NCBI RefSeq assembly: GCF_000163055.2
Contig: NC_022124.1
Location: 496,001-560,000 of the forward strand
Length of the DNA: 64,000 nucleotides
Direction: 5' to 3'
Origin: Prevotella sp. oral taxon 299 str. F0039
GTDB lineage: Bacteria; Bacteroidota; Bacteroidia; Bacteroidales; Bacteroidaceae
Part shown: piece after piece, positions 50,297-60,373 of the stretch
Layout of the letters: each line of letters begins with the position of its first letter
Position numbering within the stretch: position 1 is the stretch's first letter
Position numbers and translations under genes: made by a program
The notes under the pieces: generated by a model
What the model was told of the DNA's origin: nothing
Databases searched by the model: none
The model's input: the letters and a program-made list of their open reading frames with translations, nothing else

Positions 50297-50340
50297 CAAC
50301 ACGCATCGCATTGTAATCCCATTGCAATGCCATTAGAGTA
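50297..50340. repeat. Degenerate 22-bp repeats, cluster D
   Basis: Two adjacent 22-bp units (starting at 50297 and 50319) keep the GCATCGCATTG and CATTGCAATG cores. They are weaker matches than clusters B, C, E and G. Confidence 0.5.
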
Positions 50341-50343
50341 AGA

Positions 50344-50412
50344 AAAACTGCATGCTGATACCCCATTTATAGTCCTTTCGTCTAAAAGAAGTATCAGAGT
50401 GCAGTTTTGTTC
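50344..50412 (+). terminator. Terminator after speA
   Basis: The arms AAAACTGCATGCTGATAC (50344-50361) and GTATCAGAGTGCAGTTTT (50391-50408) pair with two mismatches, followed by GTTC. The T-rich right arm end serves as the U-tract. Confidence 0.65.
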
Positions 50413-50546
50413 GTTATCTACTAAAGTAGAAAAAGAAAAGAACCCCCGTAAAAGAGAGTAAGAAGAGTTGGGAATGAAAATAAAAGTTAAAAACGAATTT
50501 CATTGTAACTTTTATGCTTTTCATTCGTCATTTAATTACATAGGAG

Positions 50547-51059
50547 ATGGAAAAAATTAGTTTTCGCAATAATGTTTTGCCACTAAAAAATATCCTTTAT
50601 CGCCTGGCTTTGCGTATAACGCAGAGCGAAGAAGATGCAAAAGACATCGTGCAAGATACTCTTTTGAAAGTATGGGATAAAAAAGATGAGTGGAATGAGA
50701 TAGAATCAATAGAAGCATTTAGTCTTACTATCTGTCGAAATCTCGCTCTCGATCGTATAAAGAAACAGGATGCAAATAATGAATCGCTCGAAAATACAAC
50801 AATACAAGACGTTAGTAGAGAGCTATCTCCATTAGAAAAAACACTGCAACGTGACAGAGTTGAACTCGTAAAGCGCATAATCAATGCCCTACCAGAGAAG
50901 CAACGAAGCTGTATGCAACTACGAGATATTGAAGGAAAACAATACAAAGAGATTGCAGAAGTGTTACAAATAACCGAAGAGCAAGTAAAGGTGAACATCT
51001 TTAGAGCACGCAAAACGGTTAAAGAAAGATTTATAAAGCTAGACGATTATGGACTATAA
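50547..51059 (+). CDS. ECF-type sigma-70 factor
   Basis: This encodes 170 residues. Region 2 contains SEEDAKDIVQDTLLKVWDK, and region 4 contains LPEKQRSCMQLRDIEGKQYK followed by EIAEVLQITEEQVKVNIFRA, the helix-turn-helix that reads the -35 element. Regions 1 and 3 are absent, as in extracytoplasmic-function sigma factors. The next gene overlaps it by 11 bases and encodes a small protein with a membrane helix, so the pair resembles a sigma/anti-sigma module. The stimulus and regulon are unknown; there is no SusC/D pair nearby to suggest glycan control. Confidence 0.92.
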   Translation: MEKISFRNNVLPLKNILYRLALRITQSEEDAKDIVQDTLLKVWDKKDEWNEIESIEAFSLTICRNLALDRIKKQDANNESLENTTIQDVSRELSPLEKTLQRDRVELVKRIINALPEKQRSCMQLRDIEGKQYKEIAEVLQITEEQVKVNIFRARKTVKERFIKLDDYGL

Positions 51060-51531
51060 ATATATCAATCAACTATTAAACAAATACTGGGAAGGGGCAA
51101 CCACACTCGAAGAAGAGAACATTTTACGTTCATTCTTCAGCCAAAAGGATGTGCCTGGCAGCTTAATACAGTTCCGCGCCCTGTTTGTTTATGAGCAAGA
51201 AGATAAAGAACAAAACGTTCTTGGCGAGCAATTTGACGCTCAACTCCTTGCAATGGTGGGCGAAGATGCACCCGTTAAGGCACAAAAAATAACCCTTACA
51301 CGTCGCTTAATGCCACTATTTAAGGCAGCAGCAATGGTTGCAATCGTTCTAACATTAGGCAATGCAATGGTTGTTTCGATGAGTCCTGATGCAACAAGCA
51401 CAAAAAACAGCGACGCATTTAGCACCACAATTCATCGTGGAAGCTCAGTTGCAGTAAATGATTCGGCTGTTGTAGACACAATGAAACAAAGTAATTTGTC
51501 TACTCAAGAAATGGTAAATCCAATTGATTAA
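51049..51531 (+). CDS. Probable membrane-bound partner (anti-sigma-like) of the ECF sigma factor
   Basis: This encodes 160 residues. The N-terminal 50 residues (INQLLNKYWEGATTLEEENI, then LRSFFS) match a widespread Bacteroidetes domain found directly after ECF sigma genes. A single membrane helix follows around residues 88-108 (LFKAAAMVAIVLTLGNAMVV), then a short Ser/Thr-rich outer part. The topology (cytoplasmic sigma-binding part, one helix, external sensor tail) fits a minimal anti-sigma factor, but binding is inferred from gene order only. A terminator follows at 51650. Confidence 0.75.
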   Translation: MDYKYINQLLNKYWEGATTLEEENILRSFFSQKDVPGSLIQFRALFVYEQEDKEQNVLGEQFDAQLLAMVGEDAPVKAQKITLTRRLMPLFKAAAMVAIVLTLGNAMVVSMSPDATSTKNSDAFSTTIHRGSSVAVNDSAVVDTMKQSNLSTQEMVNPID

Positions 51532-51649
51532 GATATTTTTTCAATGCTTTCTCAATAAAATAATCAATGTTTATAAAACAAATAATGGACTGTGAAGTTC
51601 GTTTTTTCTCTCAATTTTTTCATAATATGTAATAGTTAAGTAGATAATG

Positions 51650-51686
51650 AAGTGGAGATTCTGTGTTGAATCTCCACTTTGCTTTT
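51650..51686 (+). terminator. Terminator of the sigma/anti-sigma operon
   Basis: A perfect 11-bp stem, AAGTGGAGATT (51650-51660) with AATCTCCACTT (51669-51679), is followed by TGCTTTT. Confidence 0.75.
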
Positions 51687-51721
51687 ATATATTGATAATC
51701 AATAAGATAGCGGGTGGAATG

Positions 51722-51788
51722 TAAAAGCATAACTATTGTGTTGTAATAGCATTGTAATTAGCGTATAAAAGCAGTCCTTTTACATTCC
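51722..51788. repeat. Degenerate 22-bp tandem repeats, cluster E
   Basis: Three units start at 51722, 51744 and 51766, exactly 22 bases apart, reading TAAAAGCATAACTATTG, TAATAGCATTGTAATTA and TAAAAGCAGTCCTTTTA at their starts. Confidence 0.75.
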
Positions 51789-52343
51789 AATATCTTTGTA
51801 AAACTTCAATAATCTTTTGCCCAAGAGCTTCTTTCATACTATTTTTGAAGATGAATTCCATACATTTTTATAACAAGATATTATAAAATGTTGTTTATAG
51901 AATAACTTGCTCGAGTTATATATTGAATTAAAATGTAAATCTTCTCGGTGAAAATAATCTTAAAAAGATTTGTTTATTTTTATAGCTATAGTTATATTTG
52001 TGAAATACAATAACTGTTAGTAAAAAAAGAAACCTATAACAATTAGCCTTATTACAACGGGTAAATGTACCGTTTCTTGCATTAATTGTTGTTTTCATTG
52101 CACCCCAAAAGCATTGAGAATGATGAGTTTTTCTGAAATATTGCAAATATATAGGCGAATGTTTATTGGTATATTCATCCATAAAAGTCATTGTATTTAC
52201 AGATGCTGAATGTACGCTACTTGGTGATGATTTATTCAAATCTATACGAAATGCAACAAATAAAGGACTTTTGACACGAATTATTAGTAATCAGTAGTCT
52301 GAAACAGAGTTGAGAAATTTAATATATCTAAATATGAACAGTC

Positions 52344-52790
52344 ATGAATAAAGTTATAAAAATCATTAAAATTATGAGTGTTATAGCACTAGTGTTAACT
52401 GCAGGAGTGGCAATAAACAGATTATTTACAGGAGCTGAACAGATTATACGACATTGGAATTTTGAAGGAACTGTTGATGGCTATGCTCCCAAAGCTTTTA
52501 TCTTACTAATTCCTTTATTGTCTATTTTTCTTTTCTTCTTAGTTCAGTATTACATTAAAAATCCATATAAGATGAGCAGAAAGAGTAATATCAAGAAGAA
52601 TGAATATAACCTGAAGTTGCTAACACTTTATTGTCAAGTTATTCAATTTGTAATTTGCATGTCCCTATTTTATTTAACTTTAGCTTCTGCAGGTTATATA
52701 ATGTTGCACATTGCAATAATGTACTTGATTGTAATTTTTATGACTATATTTTTCTTTTATATGAAACATAAATTACAATACTTGAAATAA
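52344..52790 (+). CDS. DUF1648-like membrane protein
   Basis: This encodes 148 residues with four membrane helices. The loop after the first helix has IIRHWNFEGTVDGYAPK, which fits the DUF1648 signature (P.HWN..G..D....K). A helix directly follows (AFILLIPLLSIFLFFL). DUF1648 proteins include sporulation-inhibitor-like and SdpI-type immunity proteins; most are of unknown function. It is isolated between intergenic gaps, with no toxin-like neighbour, so an immunity role cannot be argued. Confidence 0.7.
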   Translation: MNKVIKIIKIMSVIALVLTAGVAINRLFTGAEQIIRHWNFEGTVDGYAPKAFILLIPLLSIFLFFLVQYYIKNPYKMSRKSNIKKNEYNLKLLTLYCQVIQFVICMSLFYLTLASAGYIMLHIAIMYLIVIFMTIFFFYMKHKLQYLK

Positions 52791-52927
52791 AGTGAAATAT
52801 TTAGTTCTATCTTCTATGGATAGTTTAGGTTTAAGATAACCACACAATGCAAGTTTAAGAAATGAGTTTTTAATTCAATTTGTTGAACTTGCATTCTCTT
52901 TGCAATGTAGGAATATTTTTTCAGTTA

Positions 52928-52973
52928 TAAAAGTTTGAGCTTTTACACCCCAAACACATAGCTATTGCAATGC
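52928..52973. repeat. Degenerate 22-bp repeats, cluster F
   Basis: Two units, starting at 52928 and 52951, carry TAAAAGTTTGAGCTTTTACA and CAAACACATAGCTATTGCA. Confidence 0.6.
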
Positions 52974-53156
52974 ACCTCATTTGCTTTCGAAAATCAATAA
53001 AAATTCCCTCCAAAATCAATAGAAAAGAGATCGCCTTGCTCGCAAATGTCTTTTGGCATATTACAATCTGTAAGTTGCAAAATGTTAATCGAAATAAAAA
53101 CACGCATAAAAGTGAAATTAACGACCCGAGAATAATGCTTTTCGTTATAAAAACGC

Positions 53157-53164
53157 TAACTTTG
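53157..53164 (+). promoter_or_regulatory. -7 box of pnp
   Basis: TAACTTTG, 55 bases before the pnp ATG at 53220. The upstream -33 element is not clear. Confidence 0.5.
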
Positions 53165-53219
53165 TAAGCAAGAAATTAAAGATACTCGACAAAACAATAA
53201 ATGTTTTAAATTATTTTAG

Positions 53220-55451
53220 ATGAACGTAATAACAAAAAAAGTTCAATTGTCTGATGGCAGATTCATCAGCGTTGAGACCGGGAAAGTGGCAAAGCAGGCA
53301 GACGGTTCTGCAGTTATCACTATGGGAAATACTGTACTTCTCGCCACTGTTTGTGCCGCAAAAGATGCAGTTCCCGGGACAGATTTTATGCCTTTGCAGG
53401 TAGATTATAGAGAACAATACTCAGCTGCAGGGCGTTTTCCTGGTGGTTTTACAAAGAGAGAAGGTAAAGCAAGCGACAATGAAATTTTGACTTCACGTCT
53501 TGTAGACCGTGCTCTTAGACCACTATTCCCATCGAACTATCACGCAGAAGTGTACGTACAAGTAATGCTTTTATCTGCAGATGGTGTCGATCAGCCAGAT
53601 GCTTTAGCAGGATTTGCAGCTTCTGCAGCACTTGCTTGCTCTGATATTCCATTCGATTTTCCTATTTCTGAAGTTCGAGTAGCACGCATTAATGGCGAAT
53701 ATGTTGTGAACCCAACATTCCAACAAATGGAAAATGCGGATATGGACCTTATGGTTGGCGCAACAAAAGATAATATATTGATGGTTGAAGGCGAAATGGA
53801 TGAGGTGTCTGAACAAGAACTTATCGAAGCATTAAAGGTGGCTCACGAAGCTATTAAGCCTATGTGCGACCTTCAAACAGAGCTTTCTAAAGAACTAGGC
53901 GTAGATGTTAAGCGTGAATACAATCACGAAAATAACGACGAAGAATTACGTGAAGCTCTTAGAAAAGCAACTTACGACAAATGCTATGCTATCGCTCTTG
54001 CAGGCGATCACGACAAGAAGAGCCGTGGAGAAGCATTCGATCAAATCAAAGAAGCATTTATCGAAGAATATAATAATGCTCATACAGACTTAACAGAAGA
54101 TGAGTTAAGCGATAAACATGCATTGGTAGACCGCTACTATGACGATGTGATGAGAGACTCAATGCGTCGTTGTATCCTAGACGAAGGAAAACGTTTAGAT
54201 GGTAGAAAACCAGACGAAATTCGTCCAATATGGTGCGAAGTGTCTACACTTCCAATGCCTCACGGAAGTGCTTTGTTCACTCGTGGTGAAACACAGAGCC
54301 TTTCTACCTGTACACTTGGTAGCAAGTTAGACGAGAAAATGGTTGATGATGTTCTAGATAAGAGCTACCAACGTTTCTTGTTACACTATAACTTCCCACC
54401 ATTCAGTACTGGAGAAGCAAAGGCACAACGTGGAGTTGGCCGTCGTGAAGTAGGTCACGGACACCTTGCTTGGCGTGGTTTGAAAGGTCAAATACCAGCA
54501 GATTTCCCTTACACAGTGCGTCTTGTGAGCCAAATCCTTGAAAGTAATGGTTCTTCATCTATGGCTACTGTATGTGCAGGAACATTGTCATTGATGGACG
54601 CAGGTGTACCAATGAAAGCACCAGTGAGCGGTATTGCAATGGGATTGATTAAGAATCCAGGAGAAGAAAAGTATGCTGTGTTGAGCGATATCCTTGGAGA
54701 TGAAGACCACTTAGGTGATATGGACTTCAAAACAACAGGTACTTTGAAAGGTATTACCGCAACTCAAATGGACATTAAGTGCGACGGATTGAGCTTCGAA
54801 ATACTTGAAAAAGCATTGATGCAAGCTAAAGCTGGTCGTGAACATATCTTGAGTAAGATGACCGAAACCATCTCTGCTCCACGTGAAGAGATGAAACCTC
54901 AAGTTCCAAGAATTGTGAGCTTAGAAATTCCAAAAGAGTTTATTGGCGCAATAATTGGCCCTGGTGGTAAGATTATTCAACAAATGCAAGAAGAAACTGG
55001 CGCAACAATCACAATCGAAGAAGTAGACGGAGTGGGTAAAGTTCAGGTGAGTGCACCTAACAAAGACTCTATCGATGCTGCTTTGAAGAAGATTAAAGCT
55101 ATCGTTGCAGTACCTGAAATTGGTGAAACTTACGATGGTGTTGTACGCTCAGTGATGCCTTATGGTTGCTTTGTTGAAATCATGCCAGGTAAAGATGGAT
55201 TGTTACATATCTCTGAAATCGACTGGAAACGTCTTGAAAGTGTTGAAGAAGCTGGAATTAAAGAAGGCGACAACATCACCGTTAAGTTGTTAGACATTGA
55301 TCCAAAGACAGGCAAATACAAACTTTCTCGTCGTGCTTTAATGCCAAAACCAGAAGGTTATGTAGAGCGTGAACGCCGTCCTCGTCGTGAAGATCGTGGC
55401 GAACGTCGTCCTCGTCGTGAAGGAAATAACGACCAACACAACAACCAATAA
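53220..55451 (+). CDS. pnp: Polyribonucleotide nucleotidyltransferase (PNPase)
   Basis: This encodes 743 residues. Two RNase PH domains are present: the first begins at [19 protein letters not shown], and the second includes [16 protein letters not shown] and [15 protein letters not shown] with its catalytic Asp residues. Then come a KH domain ([20 protein letters not shown]) and an S1 domain ([20 protein letters not shown]). The tail is a short basic, Arg-rich repeat ([14 protein letters not shown]) likely to help RNA binding. It degrades RNA phosphorolytically from the 3' end. It is monocistronic, with a strong terminator behind. Confidence 0.97.
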   Translation: MNVITKKVQLSDGRFISVETGKVAKQADGSAVITMGNTVLLATVCAAKDAVPGTDFMPLQVDYREQYSAAGRFPGGFTKREGKASDNEILTSRLVDRALRPLFPSNYHAEVYVQVMLLSADGVDQPDALAGFAASAALACSDIPFDFPISEVRVARINGEYVVNPTFQQMENADMDLMVGATKDNILMVEGEMDEVSEQELIEALKVAHEAIKPMCDLQTELSKELGVDVKREYNHENNDEELREALRKATYDKCYAIALAGDHDKKSRGEAFDQIKEAFIEEYNNAHTDLTEDELSDKHALVDRYYDDVMRDSMRRCILDEGKRLDGRKPDEIRPIWCEVSTLPMPHGSALFTRGETQSLSTCTLGSKLDEKMVDDVLDKSYQRFLLHYNFPPFSTGEAKAQRGVGRREVGHGHLAWRGLKGQIPADFPYTVRLVSQILESNGSSSMATVCAGTLSLMDAGVPMKAPVSGIAMGLIKNPGEEKYAVLSDILGDEDHLGDMDFKTTGTLKGITATQMDIKCDGLSFEILEKALMQAKAGREHILSKMTETISAPREEMKPQVPRIVSLEIPKEFIGAIIGPGGKIIQQMQEETGATITIEEVDGVGKVQVSAPNKDSIDAALKKIKAIVAVPEIGETYDGVVRSVMPYGCFVEIMPGKDGLLHISEIDWKRLESVEEAGIKEGDNITVKLLDIDPKTGKYKLSRRALMPKPEGYVERERRPRREDRGERRPRREGNNDQHNNQ

Positions 55452-55511
55452 TAATCAGTTGAATAGAAAATAGCAGGTAGGCAGACATCTGTCGCTCGCT
55501 AAAACAATAAT

Positions 55512-55562
55512 AAAAGCATTCTTATCCGCACCGCTTTGGTGCATGGTAAGAATGCTTTTTTG
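55512..55562 (+). terminator. Terminator of pnp
   Basis: A 13-bp stem, AAAAGCATTCTTA (55512-55524) with TAAGAATGCTTTT (55547-55559), is extended by an inner GCACC/GGTGC stem and followed by T residues. The arm AAAAGCATTCTT resembles the 22-bp repeat core. Confidence 0.8.
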
Positions 55563-55587
55563 TATAGATAAACTTCGTGTTGAAAAA

Positions 55588-55678
55588 GAATAGCATTGTT
55601 ATTGCATCGCAATGTCAATGCTATTGCGTGGTGAAAGCACTGCCTTTACATTGCAAAAGCACCGCTTTTAGAACATCG
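55588..55678. repeat. Degenerate 22-bp tandem repeats, cluster G
   Basis: Four units start at 55588, 55610, 55632 and 55654, exactly 22 bases apart. The last contains CAAAAGCACCGCTTTTAG. The gap between pnp and the converging lipoprotein gene has no other feature beyond the pnp terminator. Confidence 0.75.
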
Positions 55679-55842
55679 CTTGTGCTGAATAACAATAGAG
55701 ATGTTGTTTTGAAACGATATAAGCGTATTTCAAAAGGAGAGAAAGAAGTGGGAGAGAAGGGCATATTGAGGCTTGTTCTTCTCTTTAGAAGAACTAGAAA
55801 GGATATTTTTCGAGCAAAAAAATGGGTGTTCTTTACGTCTTA

Positions 55843-56454
55843 TTATTCCTTTATTTTCTTTTGCTTGTCGTTTGTTTCATTGGGCATTATATCCGAAGGT
55901 AGAATACATGTTTTGTTGAAACCCAATAAATTGATATGGTGTCTTCTTCCTTTAGAAATGTCAATACCTACGTGGTTATAAGCTCTCCATACTAATTCTG
56001 TGCAATAGAATGTAGTAGTATCGTTTATATCAAAGTCTTTATCGAAGGGCATACCAACCTTTTGTAAGGCATATTTTATTGCTCTTTTGGTTATCTTCTC
56101 GTTAGATGAAACACGAATAACCTTTGCTTTTATACATTTATCGGGTTGTATAAAAGAACTAATAGATTCGTATTTAACGGTATCTAACTCATTTTCTGTC
56201 TCATTAGGAACGGCATGAATAACCCTCCAACCATCTTTTGTGTGTAGTATTATTCCAACATGTGAATAGCTACTGCTATCTAAATTTGTTACAACTTGAC
56301 TTTCGGTGCTTCTGCCTTCTCTAAAAATAAGATCGCCATCGTGTAGAGATAGCGTGTCGATACTGACAGTAACGACTTTCTTCTCACATTTCTTATTGCA
56401 CGAATGGAATAGAAACATGAGAACGATGAGAAACGTAAACTGCCAGTATCTCAT
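55843..56454 (-). CDS. YiiX-like permuted papain-fold lipoprotein (C92 family)
   Basis: This encodes 203 residues. A lipobox ends at Cys19 (LFHSC). The permuted papain-like (PF05708) order is visible: LHDGDLIFREG, then SSYSHVGIILH with His65, and later TTFYCTELVWRAY with Cys151 as nucleophile. Members are amidases or hydrolases acting on lipids or peptidoglycan-type bonds; the substrate is unknown here. It is 2 bases from the end of the zinc-ribbon gene upstream on the same strand, so the two are co-transcribed. Confidence 0.82.
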   Translation of the reverse strand: MRYWQFTFLIVLMFLFHSCNKKCEKKVVTVSIDTLSLHDGDLIFREGRSTESQVVTNLDSSSYSHVGIILHTKDGWRVIHAVPNETENELDTVKYESISSFIQPDKCIKAKVIRVSSNEKITKRAIKYALQKVGMPFDKDFDINDTTTFYCTELVWRAYNHVGIDISKGRRHHINLLGFNKTCILPSDIMPNETNDKQKKIKE

Positions 56455-56456
56455 AT

Positions 56457-56960
56457 CTATTCCTCATTATTACTATTGGAATCTAAGGATTTGTTCATCT
56501 TGTCTAATTCGTCTTTATCGATGAAAGTAAAGACATTTCCTAAGATTCCGATAGATAAAAGCTTTGAATCTTTGCCATTACTGAATGTTCCTGTACTAAA
56601 AAGAAAATATTTATTTACTTTTAGTTTGCTATTAAGTACTTTCTCAATTACTACACCTCCCATTAAAGCATCCATCGCATTTTTGTTTTTATTTGATGTT
56701 TCAAGAACATTTGCCAATTCAGTACGTATTGATTCTACGTGTTTCTCCTTATCGGGACATGTGACTCCTAAAAGAAGACAAATAGCTAAAGGTAGTGCAA
56801 TGTATAAGATTTTCTTTAAAGGATAGTTGAATTGGGGGACTTGTTGGGGTGTTTCTTCTGCGTAACTTGTTTGTACAGACTGGTTTTTAGCTTTGCTACA
56901 TTGAGGACAAAAGTTTTCCTCTTCTTTTAATTGAGTGCCACATTTTGAACAGTATTCCAT
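56457..56960 (-). CDS. Zinc-ribbon membrane protein, DUF4359-like
   Basis: This encodes 167 residues. An N-terminal zinc ribbon uses Cys4, Cys7, Cys18 and Cys21 (YCSKCGTQL, FCPQC). One membrane helix follows around 49-66 (ILYIALPLAICLLLGVT), then an outer domain ending GTFSNGKDSKLLSIGILGNV, which fits DUF4359. The function is unknown. The same transcript encodes the YiiX-like lipoprotein, so a shared envelope role is possible. Confidence 0.7.
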   Translation of the reverse strand: MEYCSKCGTQLKEEENFCPQCSKAKNQSVQTSYAEETPQQVPQFNYPLKKILYIALPLAICLLLGVTCPDKEKHVESIRTELANVLETSNKNKNAMDALMGGVVIEKVLNSKLKVNKYFLFSTGTFSNGKDSKLLSIGILGNVFTFIDKDELDKMNKSLDSNSNNEE

Positions 56961-57490
56961 AAGATTTATTTTAAAAGTTAATATTATTGTATGCTATAAT
57001 AACAATGGGTTTTCCCATAATGATAAAAATATACAATGTTTTGAATGTCGATTTTATTTAGGTTAGCCCATATTAGAAACGTAATACACTGATTAGTATG
57101 TGGACAAATATACAAAAAAAGATTGAAACGATATATCAAAAAGAGAACTCTTTTTATATTATAAGAGGTGTGTAAGTTAGTGTTTTTTTAAATAGAAGCT
57201 TAAAGTAATTTTAATTAGATTTATAGAGTCATTCTTTGTTTTGCTGATATTGTAGAACTTCATTGGAAATTTCTTTTTTTTGCAAATACTATTGCTCAAT
57301 TTACTATAGTTTAAGTTTAAAAAATATTTCTTGTAAATCTAAAAAAGTTGTAATTTTGTTGTCAATTATTATAGTATTTTTATTATGTATAAGTATATTA
57401 AGGTTGGGATGAACTTTATGAATTGTTAGGCTAGTTTACGATTTTAGTTTATTAAGCCTGTGTTACATTTACATTAAATTATAGGGAGAT
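56961..57490. other. 530-bp AT-rich gap before the CotH-like gene
   Basis: No gene, repeat cluster or clear terminator is seen. Both flanking genes point away from it, so promoters for both must lie here. A GGGAG sequence at 57484-57488 is immediately before the next start. Confidence 0.4.
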
Positions 57491-58909
57491 ATGTTCATGA
57501 ACTTTTTTCGTTTTGTAATTTTCTTGGTAATCTTTTTCTTGAATAACCTTTTTGCACTTTCACAAGAGAGTTACTTAAGGGAAAGGAGATTCGTTCCTCA
57601 ATTACATCTTAAAGGAGAGTTTGGTTATACGTATTCGAAAGGTACAGTTATACTGATAGACCTTCAGAATGCAGATACTGTGACTTGTACGGCAAAGGTA
57701 AAATGGCGTGGGGCCAGTTCTAATATTGTTGGTAAGCATAAACGTAATTATAGGATAAAACTGACTACAGATCAATCCTTTCTCGGAATGAGAAAGGATA
57801 AAGATTGGATTTTAGATGCAGGTCAAGCTGATGTTTTTCGACTAAGAAATCGTGTTGCTACAGAATTGTGGAATGATTTTGCTCGTAAGCCATATTATTT
57901 GGATCGTGAACCTAAGGTCTTGACAGGTGTACGTGGGAAGGTTGTAGAGGTCTTTCTTAATGATGAGTATCGAGGAGTTTATTGCTTAACAGAGGTTGTG
58001 GATCGTAAAGAACTTCGTTTAAAAAAGAATAACGGAAATATTATTCATGGCCAACTTTGGAAATCTAAAGGGTATGGTGCTTCTTTGATGAGTGGAGATA
58101 TTCCATTTTATGATAATACTTCAGATGTCTGGGATGTTTTTGAGACAAAATATCCTGAGTTTAAGGATGGGATGCAGGCTGATTATAAACCGCTTTGGCG
58201 TTCGATAAATTTTGTGTCAAAGAGTTCTGATAAAGATTTTAAGGATTCGGTTGCCTATTACTTTGATTTGCCAGTTGTGGAGGATTATTACATTTTTGTA
58301 CAAACCTTGAATGCGGTAGATAATATAGGTAAAAATCTTTATATGGGAATCTATGACCAACAAACAAGTCCTATGATAACCTTTTCTGTATGGGATCTGG
58401 ATCTATCTGTCGGTAGTATTTATCTGAAAAATTATAGTGAGAAATTTATTTCGCCAGAATATCCTTTGGAGAATATGAACTTGATAGAGCGTCTTATACG
58501 TACTGATGCTGCAGGTTTTAGAGAAAAAGTAAGAAAAAGATATCAAGACGCAAGACAAAATATCCTATCTACTGATAGTCTCATTGCTCGTTATCGCCAC
58601 TATTATGAGCTTCTAAAGGAAAGTGGTGCTGCTGCGCGAGAGGAGAAAAAGTGGAGTGGGGATACTGATGTATCTGGTGCTGAAATAAATTTTGATAAAG
58701 AAATTAATTATATTTCTAATTGGATTACCCGGCGAATGAGATACCTTGATGCGCATGTATTCTTTCTTCCTACAGGTTTGAAATCTATAACAAATTCTAA
58801 TATAAAAGAGAATGAAGCGTATTATACGCTAGAGGGAATAAAGTTGAATGGGAAACCATGTCATAAAGGGATATATATATATAAAGGTAAAAAGGTAATG
58901 CTTCGTTAG
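57491..58909 (+). CDS. CotH kinase family secreted protein
   Basis: This encodes 472 residues with an N-terminal signal segment (FFRFVIFLVIFFLNNLFALS). An ATG two codons later is an equal alternative start. CotH features: KWRGASSNIVGKHKRNYRIK, KDWILDAGQADVFRLRNRVA, VEVFLNDEYRGVYCLTEVVD and ITFSVWDLDLSVG, the last with the metal-binding acidic residues. The family has a protein-kinase-like fold and was described from spore coats. The tail (YYTLEGIKLNGKPCHKGIYI, then YKGKKVML) resembles degenerate surface-sorting tails of Prevotella proteins. Its function in a non-sporulating anaerobe is unknown. Confidence 0.85.
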   Translation: MFMNFFRFVIFLVIFFLNNLFALSQESYLRERRFVPQLHLKGEFGYTYSKGTVILIDLQNADTVTCTAKVKWRGASSNIVGKHKRNYRIKLTTDQSFLGMRKDKDWILDAGQADVFRLRNRVATELWNDFARKPYYLDREPKVLTGVRGKVVEVFLNDEYRGVYCLTEVVDRKELRLKKNNGNIIHGQLWKSKGYGASLMSGDIPFYDNTSDVWDVFETKYPEFKDGMQADYKPLWRSINFVSKSSDKDFKDSVAYYFDLPVVEDYYIFVQTLNAVDNIGKNLYMGIYDQQTSPMITFSVWDLDLSVGSIYLKNYSEKFISPEYPLENMNLIERLIRTDAAGFREKVRKRYQDARQNILSTDSLIARYRHYYELLKESGAAAREEKKWSGDTDVSGAEINFDKEINYISNWITRRMRYLDAHVFFLPTGLKSITNSNIKENEAYYTLEGIKLNGKPCHKGIYIYKGKKVMLR

Positions 58910-59548
58910 CACTATTAAAACAGAAGCAGGGAAAATATCAATACTTGGTCTAAAAAAAATGAGGATGAAGGAAATACGTATTCTATAGTTTTCTATTCTA
59001 TGTCTGTTATGTTGTTCTTGGAAATTCTTTCCTGATTATTGGAATAAACTATTAATGAAATGATTGCTGTCTTATTAAGAGGTATATGATACTACTTATA
59101 TTGTTTTGGGGGTATTAAAAGGAAAACGGATCGTAGCTTGTATAAAATAAAAAGAGTGCTCATGAAAAAACATTTTATGAATGATTAAAGCTTTCAACGT
59201 TGCTTTGTTTGTTATAGTAAACTTTAGGCAAATAGAAGTAAAGGGCTACCATATTAAAAGGAAAGACCCTATAGGTGATAATTATTTTAGCTTTACTTAA
59301 AGTATTCGTTATGAGTAGATTAAGGTGAAGAAATGCCCATAGATAGTTTTTATCTATAATTTGATAGATAAAATAAATTACGGTTTTGAAGTATAATCGT
59401 ATTTAAATTGTTAATTTTGTAATCGATTATAATAATAAGAAGAATCAGAAGATAAAACTATTCAAGTCGTTCTTACTAAAAAGAAAGACTTATTACCGTG
59501 AATAACATAATATAAAATAGAAAATAAATAATAAACAAATAAGAGATT
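58910..59548. other. 639-bp AT-rich gap before the DUF417 gene
   Basis: A small hairpin (TTTTATCTAT at 59348-59357 with ATAGATAAAA at 59364-59373) and a candidate -7 box TAATTTTG (59412-59419) precede the next gene, with a long leader of about 130 bases. There is no supported gene. The first 400 bases show nothing I can name. Confidence 0.4.
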
Positions 59549-60127
59549 ATGAAAGAATTAGTGCATGGGCTACTCACAGTAGCTGCCAACTTAAATAAGT
59601 TTGGCTTGAATTTCTTACGTGTAGGAATATTCATCGTTTTTGTGTGGATTGGAGGATTGAAGTTTGCTAAATACGAGGCAGATGGTATTGTTCCATTCGT
59701 AGCAAATAGTCCATTTATGAGTTTCTTCTATGAAAAAGAGGCTCCAGAGTATAAGCAATATAAGAACAAAGAAGGTGAATTGGTGCTTAAAAATCGCCAA
59801 TGGCACGAAGCAAACAATACATATGGTTTTTCAAAAGGATTGGGAATTCTTATTATGTCGATTGGAGTTTTAACCCTATTGGGTATCTTCACACCTAAAA
59901 TCGGTATCTTTGGAGAGCTACTTGTGATTGTGATGACAATAGGAACATTATCGTTCTTAGTGACAACCCCAGAATGTTGGGTGCCAAATTTGGGAAGTGA
60001 AGAGCATGGATTCCCGTTGCTTTCGGGCGCAGGTAGATTGGTGTTGAAAGACATTGTTATTCTTTCAGGAGCCGTAGTACTGCTTTCCGACTCTGCAAAG
60101 AAATTGTTATCTCAATGTAAATTATAA
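59549..60127 (+). CDS. DUF417 (YkgB/RclC-like) inner-membrane protein
   Basis: This encodes 192 residues with four membrane helices. The family signature is at the first helix (GLNFLRVGIFIVFVWIGGLK, then FAKYEADGIVPFVANSPFMS). The loop after it is charged, and the C-terminal half has WVPNLGSEEHGFPLLSGAGR preceding the last helix. In Escherichia coli RclC of this family belongs to a reactive-chlorine response; the biochemical role is not known. The gene is alone, followed by a strong terminator at 60183. Confidence 0.85.
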   Translation: MKELVHGLLTVAANLNKFGLNFLRVGIFIVFVWIGGLKFAKYEADGIVPFVANSPFMSFFYEKEAPEYKQYKNKEGELVLKNRQWHEANNTYGFSKGLGILIMSIGVLTLLGIFTPKIGIFGELLVIVMTIGTLSFLVTTPECWVPNLGSEEHGFPLLSGAGRLVLKDIVILSGAVVLLSDSAKKLLSQCKL

Positions 60128-60182
60128 GAACTCGAATTTCAGATAATAATAAACGGTAAAGCATATTATGAGGCTTTAGGAT

Positions 60183-60214
60183 ATGGTTCTTGTCGAAAGG
60201 CAAGAACCATTTTT
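60183..60214 (+). terminator. Terminator after the DUF417 gene
   Basis: A perfect 10-bp stem, ATGGTTCTTG (60183-60192) with CAAGAACCAT (60201-60210), is followed by TTTTCTTTTTT. Confidence 0.85.
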
Positions 60215-60315
60215 CTTTTTTAGTTCCCGAAAGATAAGTAATGTGAAAATAAACACAATGGGCATAAAAAACGATTTTATTTCCGATTTGTCGCCTAACT
60301 TCGTGTTTTTTCAAC

Positions 60316-60323
60316 TATCTTTG
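60316..60323 (+). promoter_or_regulatory. -7 box of pyrE
   Basis: TATCTTTG, 50 bases before the pyrE ATG. TTTG at 60287-60290 is the nearest -33 candidate, though the 25-base spacing is long. Confidence 0.5.
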
Positions 60324-60373
60324 CAATAATAATATTCTACAACTCATTGTATCACATACTAAAAGAAATAATA

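Larger units (their letters stand above)
51532..52343. other. 812-bp intergenic gap
   Basis: It contains the terminator above, repeat cluster E and an isolated repeat unit at 52106-52127. A 103-codon frame on the minus strand (51928-52239) has a composition unlike a real protein and I reject it. No other feature is evident. Confidence 0.5.
52791..53219. other. Intergenic region upstream of pnp
   Basis: It contains two repeat units (cluster F, 52928-52973) and the pnp promoter word TAACTTTG at 53157-53164. The rest is AT-rich, with no supported gene. Confidence 0.5.

Noticed and set aside
51928-52239. 103-codon minus-strand frame after the sigma/anti-sigma genes
   Set aside because: Mixed low-quality composition, overlaps a repeat unit and AT-rich spacer, and has no recognisable domain.
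57001-57100. Possible 22-bp repeat unit near AACAATGGGTTTTCCCATAA
   Set aside because: A local palindrome of different core sequence with no neighbouring units at 22-bp spacing.
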